Shown piece after piece: positions 56,702 through 64,000 of a stretch of 64,000 nt of DNA. This stretch comes from Bathymodiolus brooksi (lineage: Eukaryota > Mollusca > Bivalvia > Mytilida > Modiolidae), in assembly GCA_963680875.1 (NCBI GenBank), contig OY804577.1:149500196-149564195 (forward strand), given 5' to 3'. Each line of letters starts with the position of its first letter. Position 1 is the stretch's first letter. Below the pieces are notes generated by a model. That model did not search any database, had not been told where the DNA came from, and was given only the letters and a program-made list of their open reading frames with translations. The position numbers and the translations under genes were made by a program.

Positions 56702-58850
56702 GATGTAACAATGATGGAATTTAACAATGGGGGAATGTAACATTGGTGGATGTAATAATGGGGGAATGTAATAATGGGTGAATATAATAATGGTGGAATG
56801 TAATAATGGGGGAATGTAATAATGGGTGAATGTGGGGGAATGTAATAAGGGAGGAATGTAATAATGGGAGATTGTAATAATGAGGGAATATAATAATGGT
56901 GGAATGTAATAATAGGGGAATGTAATTTTGGTGGAATGTACCATTGGTGGATGTAATAATAGGGAAATGTAATAATGAGGGAATAAAATAATGGTGGAAT
57001 GTAATAATGGGGGAATGTAATAATGGTGGATGTAATTATGGGAGAATGTAATAATGGGAGAATGTAACATTGGTGGATGTAATAAAGGGGGAATGTAGTA
57101 ATGGGGGAATATGATAGTGGTGGAATGCTATAATGGGGGAATGTAACATTGATGGATGCAATAATGGTGGAATGTAATAATGGGGAAACATAAAAATGGT
57201 AGAATGTAATAATGGAGAAATGTAATAAAAGGGGAATGTATTAATGGGTGAATGTAATCATAGGGGAATGTAATAATGGGGGAATGTGGGCGAATGTAAT
57301 GATATGGGAATGTAATAATGGGTGAATGTAATAATGGGGGGATGTAATAATGGGGAAATATAACATTGGTGGATGCAATAATGGGGAAATGTAATAATGG
57401 TGGAATGTAAAAATGGTGGAAGGTAATAATGGTGGAATGTGATAATGGGGGAATGTAATAATAGGGGAATGTAATAATGGGTGAATGTAATTATGAGGGA
57501 ATATAATAATGGGAGAATGTGGAGGAATGTAATAATGGGGGAATGTAATAATGGGTGAATGTAATAATGGGTGAATATAATAATGGGGGAATGTGGGGAA
57601 TGTAATAATGGGTGAATGTAATAATGGTGGAATGTGAAAATGGTGGAAGGTAATAATGGTGGAATGTAATAATGGGGGAATGTAATAATAGGGGAATGTA
57701 ATAATGGGTGAATATAATTATGAGGGAATGTAATAATGGGGGAATGTGGGGAATGTAATAATGGGGCAATGTAACATTGGTGGAATGTAATAATGGTAGA
57801 CTGTAATAATTAGGGAATGTAATAATGGTGGATTTAATAATGGGGAAGGTAATAATGGGGGAATGTAATAACGGTGAATGTAATAATGGGTGAATGTAAT
57901 AATGGGGGAATGTAGTAATAGATGAATATAATAACGGTGGAAAGTAATACTGGGGGAATGTAATAATGGTGGATGTAATAATGGTGGAAGATAATAATTG
58001 GGGAATGTAATAATGGGGGAAGTAATAATTTGGAGAATGCAATAATTGGGGAATGTAATAATGGGGGAAAGTAATAATGGTGGAATGTAATAATGGGAGA
58101 ATGTAATAATTGGGGAATGTAATAATGGGTGAATGTAATTATGGGGGAATGTAATAATGGATGAATGTAATAATGGGGGAATGTGGGGGAATGTAATAAT
58201 GGGGAATGTAATAATGGGTGAATGTAATAATGTGGGAATGTGGGGGAATGTAATAATTGGTGAATGTAATAATGGATGAATGTAATAATGGGGGAATGTG
58301 GGGGAATGTAATAATAGGGAATGTAATAATGGGGGAATGTAATAATGGGTGAATGTAATAATGGGGAAATGTAATAATGGGGGAATATAGTAATGGTGGA
58401 ATGTAATAATGGTGGACTGTAATAATTAGGGAATGTAATAATGGTTGATGTAACAATGGGGGAAGATAATAATGTTAGAATGCAATAATGGTGGAATGTA
58501 ATAGTGGTGAATGTAATAATGGGGGAATGTGGGGGGATGTAATAATGGGTGAATGTAATAATGGGGGAATGTAATAATGGTGGAATGCAATAATGGTGGA
58601 ATGTAATATTGATGGATGTAATAATGGGTGAATGTAATAGTGGGGGAATGTAATATTGGTGGATGTAATAATGGGGGAATGTGGTGGAATATAAAAATGG
58701 AGGAATGTAATAATTGGTGAATGTAATAATGGGGGAATGTAATAATGGGTGAATGTAATTATGAGGGAATGTAATAAAGGGTGAATGTAATAATGGGGAA
58801 AGGTAATAATTGGTGAATGTAATAATGGGGGAAGGTAATAATGGTGGATG
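56702..58850. repeat. About 16-bp minisatellite, G/A/T-rich on the plus strand
   Basis: Roughly 140 imperfect units of GTAATAATGGGGGAAT occur, with variants GGGTGAAT, GGTGGAAT, a 15-bp GTAACATTGGTGGAT and short GTGGGGGAAT inserts. C is almost absent from the plus strand, so strand asymmetry is extreme. Longer composites recur, such as a GTGGGGGAAT unit between two normal units (56825, 57280, 57590, 58180, 58290, 58520). Minus-strand translations rich in H, Y, I, P and T are artefacts of the repeat. Confidence 0.95.
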
Positions 58851-59046
58851 TAGACAGATCGCCCCATTCGGACACATTATCCTGCTTCCGAGCAAACCAA
58901 TCTTTGCTCTTTTTCCTTAATGCTGTGTACTTAGCGGAGAACAACAAATACCAATTATATTGTCTTTGGTTTGACTCGATCGGAACTCGAACCCACGATC
59001 TACAACTCTCGAGGTGAGCACGCTAGTAATTACATCACGGATGCGT
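58851..59046 (-). mobile_element. tRNA-headed SINE-like element (3' part joined to minisatellite)
   Basis: On the minus strand the element starts near 59046 with a tRNA-like head. An A-box-like region lies at 59019-59037, an anticodon-arm-like segment GCTCACCTCGAGAGT follows with CTC in the anticodon position, and a good B box GTGGGTTCGAGTTCC lies at 58982-58996. The acceptor arms do not pair, so it is not a working tRNA. A roughly 120-bp body follows (motifs CAAACCAAAGAC, CAGCATTAAGG, GGATAATGTGTCCG) and ends at the junction with the 16-bp array. The head and body resemble a tRNA-derived repeat I recall as common in bivalve genomes. That recollection was not checked. Confidence 0.6.
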
Positions 59047-59308
59047 TTGAAATGGTATGAACATTTTATTAAAAATTATACAATAAAACGTTTTCTATTA
59101 TGCATCCTATTTTCAGCTATTTTCAAATACAAGCCAGCTTTATATAATATTTGTCTGAATACATTTATATTTTTAGGTAAGTAAACGTTATTGAAAACCG
59201 AAGGGGCTATTAAGAATGGACAACCCAGAGAAACTGGCAACATTGGGCACACAAGACACAGAACGAGAACAAACATAACAAAAACACAACACAGAAATCC
59301 AAAATAAT
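59047..59308 (-). repeat. Left inverted arm of a dispersed element, plus unassigned flank
   Basis: The right part (about 59262-59308), read on the minus strand, runs GTTGCTCATTATTTTGGATT and on through CTGTGTTGTG. It aligns by eye at about 75-80% to the plus strand at 59942-59990, so it is the inverted counterpart of the sequence right of the 58-bp array. Similarity may continue to about 59225 (minus-strand GTTGCCAGTTTC). I see nothing recognisable at 59047-59220. Confidence 0.55.
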
Positions 59309-59940
59309 GAGCAACATGAACCTCACCAAAACACCGGTGTGAAACCAGAGGCCCACGAAGTTGAGGCAACATGGACCTCACCAAAACACCGTGTGAAACC
59401 AGGAGCCCACGAAGTTGAGTGAGCAACACGGACCTCACCAAAACACCGGTGTGAAACCAGGAGCCCACGAAGTTGAGTGAGCAACACGGACCTCACCAAA
59501 ACACCGGTGTGAAACCAGGAGCCCACGAAGTTGAGTGAGCAACACGGACCTCACCAAAACACCGGTGTGAAACCAGGAGCCCACGAAGTTGAGTGAGCAA
59601 CATGGACCTCACCAAAACACCGGTGTGAAACTAGGAGCCCACGAAGTTGCGTGAGCAACACGGACCTCACCAAAACACCGGTGTGAAACCAGGAGCCCAC
59701 GAAGTTGAGTGAGCAACACGGACCTCACCAAAACACCGGTGTGAAACCAGGAGCCCACGAAGTTGAGTGAGCAACACGGACCTCACCAAAACACCGGTGT
59801 GAAACTAGGAGCCCACGAAGTTGCGTGAGCAACACGGACCTCCCCAAAACACCGGTGTGAAACCAGGAGCCCACGAAGTTGAGTGAGCAACATGGACCTC
59901 CCCAAAACACCGGTGTGAAACCAGGAGCCCACGAAGTTGA
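59309..59940. repeat. 58-bp tandem repeat, about 11 units
   Basis: Units start GAGCAACACGGACCTCACC and end CACGAAGTTGAGT. Regular starts are 59421, 59479, 59537, 59595, 59653, 59711, 59769, 59827 and 59885, preceded by two more divergent units at 59309 and 59363. Nearly every unit contains the perfect 10-bp palindrome ACACCGGTGT; the second unit has lost it (CACCGTGTG). Since 58 is not a multiple of 3, a minus-strand frame cycles through all three phases every 174 bp, giving a peptide pattern that should not be mistaken for a protein. Confidence 0.95.
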
Positions 59941-59983
59941 GTTTGTGTTGTTCGATATTTAGTTTTCTGTGTAATGTTTTATA
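59941..59983 (+). repeat. Right inverted arm and seed of the 109-bp array
   Basis: TTTGTGTTGTTCGATATTTA is followed by GTTTTCTGTGTAATG and then the first 109/117-bp unit. It is the plus-strand counterpart of the minus-strand sequence left of the 58-bp array. Its TTTAGTTTTCTGTGTAATG corresponds to TTTAGTTTTATATGTATG at every later unit junction, so this is the original left flank from which the downstream array was amplified. Confidence 0.6.
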
Positions 59984-61469
59984 GATCGTTGTTTGTCCTT
60001 TTGTCCTTTTTCTTTTGATCATTGCATTGTCTGTCCTTCACCTTACGGTTTCAGATTACCTGTTTGGTAGGTATCTTTAGTTTTATATGTATGTTTTATA
60101 GATCGTTGTTTGTCCTTTTTCTTTTGATCATTGCATTGTCTGTCCTTCACCTTACGGTTTCAGATTACCTGTTTGGTAGGTATCTTTAGTTTTATATGTA
60201 TGTTTTATAGATCGTTGTTTGTCCTTTTTCTTTTGATCATTGCATTGTCTGTCCTTCACCTTACGGTTTCAGATTACCTGTTTGGTAGGTATCTTTAGTT
60301 TTATATGTATGTTTTATAGATCGTTGTTTGTCCTTTTGTCCTATTTCTTTTGATCATTGCATTGTCTGTCCTTCACCTTACGGTTTCAGATTACCTGTTT
60401 GGTAGGTATCTTTAGTTTTATATGTATGTTTTATAGATCGTTGTTTGTCCTTTTTCTTTTGATCATTGCATTGTCTGTCCTTCACCTTACGGTTTCAGAT
60501 TACCTGTTTGGTAGGTATCTTTAGTTTTATATGTATGTTTTATAGATCGTTGTTTGTCCTTTTGTCCTTTTTCTTTTGATCATTGCATTGTCTGTCCTTC
60601 ACCTTACGGTTTCAGATTACCTGTTTGGTAGGTATCTTTAGTTTTATATGTATGTTTTATAGATCGTTGTTTGTCCTTTTGTCCTATTTCTTTTGATCAT
60701 TGCATTGTCTGTCCTTCACCTTACGGTTTCAGATTACCTGTTTGGTAGGTATCTTTAGTTTTATATGTATGTTTTATAGATCGTTGTTTGTCCTTTTTCT
60801 TTTGATCATTGCATTGTCTGTCCTTCACCTTACGGTTTCAGATTACCTGTTTGGTAGGTATCTTTAGTTTTATATGTATGTTTTATAGATCGTTGTTTGT
60901 CCTTTTTCTTTTGATCATTGCATTGTCTGTCCTTCACCTTACGGTTTCAGATTACCTGTTTGGTAGGTATCTTTAGTTTTATATGTATGTTTTATAGATC
61001 GTTGTTTGTCCTTTTTCTTTTGATCATTGCATTGTCTGTCCTTCACCTTACGGTTTCAGATTACCTGTTTGGTAGGTATCTTTAGTTTTATATGTATGTT
61101 TTATAGATCGTTGTTTGTCCTTTTTCTTTTGATCATTGCATTGTCTGTCCTTCACCTTACGGTTTCAGATTACCTGTTTGGTAGGTATCTTTAGTTTTAT
61201 ATGTATGTTTTATAGATCGTTGTTTGTCCTTTTTCTTTTGATCATTGCATTGTCTGTCCTTCACCTTACGGTTTCAGATTACCTGTTTGGTAGGTATCTT
61301 TAATTTTATATGTATGTTTTATAGATCGTTGTTTGTCCTTTTTCTTTTGATCATTGCATTGTCTGTCCTTCACCTTACGGTTTCAGATTACCTGTTTGGT
61401 AGGTATCTTTAGTTTTATATGTATGTTTTATAGATCGTTGTTTGTCCTTTTGTCCTTTTCTTTTATTAG
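59984..61469. repeat. 109/117-bp tandem repeat, 13 full units plus a partial
   Basis: Unit starts (GATCGTTGTTTGTCC) are 59984, 60101, 60210, 60319, 60436, 60545, 60662, 60779, 60888, 60997, 61106, 61215, 61324 and 61433. Spacings are 117, 109, 109, 117, 109, 117, 117 and then six of 109. The two lengths differ by one 8-bp TTTTGTCC duplication. Units also contain CATTGTCTGTCC, TTACGGTTTCAG and GGTAGGTATCTTTAG. The final unit breaks off after TTTTCTTTTATTAGCGTC. Confidence 0.95.
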
Positions 61470-61848
61470 CGTCATTTTTGTAATACAATTTTTGTGAAAA
61501 GTTGTTTGTAGTTTTTGATACAATTACATCTCACACCTGTTGTTATTTTATTGAAACAATTATTCTTGCTGGTTTTATATGCTATACATTTTAAATCATT
61601 AGTATTTATCACATATTTATGACTTTTCTGTTTTAAAGGAAAATCTGTTTTATTATGAAATTTGAACTGCTTAATTTTGGATATTGTATTGTTACCAAAT
61701 CTTATGTAGCTTTATTTGTTCTTTCAGTTTTTTACCACATCACATTGACATGCAACACATGTACAACATTCGCCAAGAATAAAATTAAATTCTTCGAATT
61801 AACATTGTCTGGTTATACTTACTGTAAGGCTCAGTGCCAAGGCAGGAC
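61470..61848. other. AT-rich intergenic sequence
   Basis: This is unique-looking sequence between the 109-bp array and its diverged outlier copy. It opens with T-rich sequence continuing from the last partial unit. I see no gene, splice-site pattern or RNA gene that I can defend. Confidence 0.5.
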
Positions 61849-61908
61849 AGTATTGTCTGTGCTTCTTCGATTTACGGTTTCTGATTACCTGTTTGTTAGG
61901 TATCTTCA
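61849..61908 (+). repeat. Isolated diverged copy of the 109-bp repeat core
   Basis: The segment contains GTATTGTCTGTGCTTC, TTTACGGTTTCTGATTACC and TGTTTGTTAGGTATCTTC, in the same order and spacing as the core of the 109-bp unit (CATTGTCTGTCCTTCACC, TTACGGTTTCAGATTACC, TGTTTGGTAGGTATCTTT). It lies about 380 bp beyond the end of the array and lacks the TTAGTTTT junction. It therefore looks like an independent, older copy of the dispersed parent element rather than an array unit. Confidence 0.7.
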
Positions 61909-63181
61909 AGCTCTTCCTACCACACATAACCAGATACATTGATTATTACAACCAGAATATTTTATGAACACCATGGCTTTAACTACCAGGTGTCATTGCA
62001 TGTCATACAGAACAGCATATCTTTTATTTCTCCGTTTATACTATTCACATTATTTATTTCAGCAACGCTCTAATAACACATTTTTTCTTTTTTTAGCCTA
62101 CATCATGTAGCTCTCATTATCTTAAACATTTTAAAAGAAAAGTAATCAGGAGAACATATCTACAGGAAGTTATACACAAATTCTGTAATAGTTTTATTAA
62201 ACACTTAATTTGATCAGTTTTAGAATTACACAAAGGGAATTCATGCCATTTTTCATTATGTGTCGGGCAAATTGTATGTCAATCAAATAGTATTCCGTTC
62301 ACATCTGTGCACAGTAGACATTTCCGTCACATTTTCCTGTTATTGAGTTTATCTTCTGAGGCGTGTAGGAATCTGGTGGAATACACAACGATTCAATAAG
62401 CAAAATGTCAGATGGAAGCAATTGAGGGCGGTATGATTATCACGTGATTTCACCTGTAATTGCATTTCCCGCTATAATTGTTTCCAAATCAATAGTCATT
62501 TTGAAAAAGAAATATGTTGAAATGAGTTGTTAAATAAGTGTACTTAAAACAGAAGTGAAGGACATTCTTTTTCATATTAGAATTGTGTGGTTTTTCTTTA
62601 TATAATATTACAAAACGAAGTGATGGATTCAGCTCAATTTAATAGATATTACCTCAAGCTTATGTAGTTTGTTTTGTAACGGGCCTGGTATCTATTGAAA
62701 ATGATATGATAAAGTAAATTAAAATAAATAGGAAAATAAACTGTAAGAAAGGGTTCGTACCTAAGTTACTTCTTATGGTTCGAGATTTATTGTGTAAACT
62801 GAAAAGAACCTATCCAAATTAATTGTATTATTTTAAAATAGTAGAAAATTATATATCTCAATTTTGTTCAGTAAGCTACAACTATAACTATAAATAGAAT
62901 GTTGGCTCACTTTGAGCTATTCAACGATAAATCGTTTTATCAGAATAACAGGCAAGACTTATGCTGTCACTTCTGCTATTCTTTAAACCCTGATGTCTTG
63001 TTTTAGCTCAGTTCAGCTCAATATACCTATTTAATCTGTCTAATCTTTCGATACGCACTTCACAAATGGCACAAAACGAATGCAACCATCCGCGGCATTT
63101 TGACCGCCTTATATACCCTAACATTTATTCGGGATACTCTAATTAATCGATCACTTCTATGTAAAAACCCGAGGATTCTAC
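61909..63181. other. AT-rich sequence without recognisable features
   Basis: I examined this for genes, tRNAs, tandem repeats and transposon ends and can name none. The only short feature worth recording is a 10-bp palindrome ATCACGTGAT at 62439-62448 (an E-box core), which can occur by chance. Confidence 0.5.
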
Positions 63182-63724
63182 AAGGACATAAATTATATTA
63201 CCAGCAAAGCAAATAAAACTCTTGGCTTTCTGCGTAGAAACCTGAAAATCCCATCTATCAGGATAAAAGAACAAGCATATTTCACTCTTGCACGTCCACT
63301 AGTAGAATATGCTAGTACAGTTTGGGACCCATATACACAAGCTGATATAAACAAGGTGGAGGCAGTGCAGAGAAGAGCGACTGGATATGTAGCAAACAAT
63401 CACAGAAATAGATTTAGTGTAAGTAACATCATACAAAGACTAAAATGGAGACCACTTGCAGACAGAAAAAAGGACGCTAGACTTGTGATGCTATATAAAA
63501 TCGATAGAGAACTTGTAGCCATCAACAAGGAAAACAGGCTAATTCCAACAGGTCGAAAAACCAGAAAATCACACAACAGGTAATTCCAGATACCATCCTC
63601 CCGTATTGACACCAGGAAAATGTCATTCTTTCCAAGAACGGTACGAGACTGGAACCTACTAGCTCCAGACATTGTTGAATTGGACACACCTGAGGCCTTT
63701 AAGGCAAGGATCGTGTCCCTATAG
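63182..63724 (+). pseudogene. 5'-truncated non-LTR (CR1/Jockey-like) reverse transcriptase fragment
   Basis: The frame encodes the C-terminal part of a LINE reverse transcriptase, the region downstream of the catalytic palm domain. Recognisable stretches are ITSKANKTLGFLRRNLKI, ARPLVEYASTVWDP, INKVEAVQRRATGYV, LKWRPLADRKKDARL and, further on, FFPRTVRDWNLLAP and TPEAFKARIVSL. Such sequence follows the YADD-type active site in CR1/Jockey-group elements. The active site, endonuclease and any ORF1 are absent, as in a typical 5'-truncated insertion. An in-frame TAA at 63581-63583 interrupts an otherwise continuous frame that runs to a TAG at 63722-63724; the position is probably a glutamine codon that lost function. 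Homology begins abruptly near 63182-63190, preceded by a TAA near 63142. It is a dead fossil with no role in the window's other repeats. Confidence 0.9.
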
Positions 63725-64000
63725 TCCAGACAGTGACAACTGTATATAGTTTTAATTGTAAATTCAATTTGGTTATTATTACTTAATATCATCTATTTGG
63801 AAACTTATTTAAACTTTGGCTTTACTATTCGTTGGGCATGCCGCACAAAAATCAAAATTGCATAATCTTCAATATGATGAAGGAGGCAATCATATGGCAG
63901 AAACAGGAGGGGATTTCCAACTTTATGAATACAACATTGACGTAATGGGAAAATAGCGTTTCAGTAAAGTGTTCATTTCATTTCACTACATTTACCCACG
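63725..64000. other. LINE 3' flank and terminal AT-rich sequence
   Basis: The first 60-80 bp after the reverse transcriptase stop may be LINE 3' untranslated sequence, but no poly(A) tail, terminal microsatellite or target-site duplication is obvious. I can identify nothing else before the window ends. Confidence 0.4.

Noticed and set aside
56585..58947. Minus-strand frames rich in H, Y, I, P and T
   Set aside because: They are translations of the 16-bp minisatellite. Overlapping frames give similar low-complexity peptides, and no start or domain supports a gene.
58972..59045. Functional tRNA gene with CTC anticodon
   Set aside because: The anticodon arm and B box look good, but the acceptor strands do not pair, the T stem has mismatches and a SINE-like body follows directly.
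59076..60022. Minus-strand frames with recurring GSWFHTGVL and FGEVRVAH peptides
   Set aside because: The pattern is the 58-bp repeat read in three successive phases (174-bp period). It ends with the array.
61655..61942. A 95-codon plus-strand frame starting at 61655
   Set aside because: Its C-terminal third is the diverged 109-bp repeat relic, there is no recognisable domain, and frames of this length are expected by chance.
62439..62448. ATCACGTGAT palindrome as a regulatory site
   Set aside because: It is a single short palindrome with no neighbouring gene or second site and is expected by chance at this length scale.
63193..63792. Minus-strand frames across the LINE fragment
   Set aside because: They are antisense shadows of the reverse transcriptase frame on the plus strand, which carries the recognisable family sequence.

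Overview
This window looks like non-coding, repeat-dominated DNA from an invertebrate animal, most probably a bivalve or other mollusc. That assignment is an inference. It rests on AT-rich satellite and minisatellite DNA, a 5'-truncated CR1/Jockey-like non-LTR retrotransposon, and a tRNA-headed SINE-like element and a dispersed repeat that both resemble families I recall from bivalve genomes. There is no operon, ribosome-binding site or bacterial gene. The only protein-coding remnant I can support is a broken reverse transcriptase fragment near the right end.

Layout. Positions 1-55510 are one unbroken tandem array of a 60-bp satellite (about 920 monomers, consensus about 30% GC), open to the left of the window. 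Because 60 is a multiple of 3, the array stays open in one frame on each strand and yields very long meaningless reading frames. It is organised at several scales. The left third (1 to about 18.3 kb) holds roughly 7-kb higher-order copies rich in 62-bp monomers. From about 18.3 to 50 kb, higher-order units are marked by a monomer variant with an in-frame TAG. These include a 7200-bp superunit duplicated with a 660-bp expansion, and a near-perfect 4802-bp tandem duplication. The last 2 kb are more individually diverged and lack that marker.

Right of the satellite, 6 kb carry four more tandem arrays with unrelated units: 36 bp (55911-56486), about 16 bp (56702-58850), 58 bp (59309-59940) and 109/117 bp (59984-61469). 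A tRNA-like element and a tRNA-headed SINE-like element, both on the minus strand, bracket the 16-bp array. The 58-bp array lies between two inverted, diverged copies of one dispersed element, and the 109/117-bp array is an amplification inside the right-hand copy. The remainder (61470-64000) is AT-rich single-copy-looking sequence with an isolated relic of the 109-bp repeat and the truncated LINE.

Nothing here acts together as a gene pathway. The interest lies in satellite evolution: nested unequal exchange, a polymorphism pattern that favours codon third positions in an open frame, and several arrays seeded from dispersed elements beside a large satellite block. Assembly error in the near-identical blocks cannot be excluded from sequence alone. 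All array boundaries and copy comparisons were made by eye.
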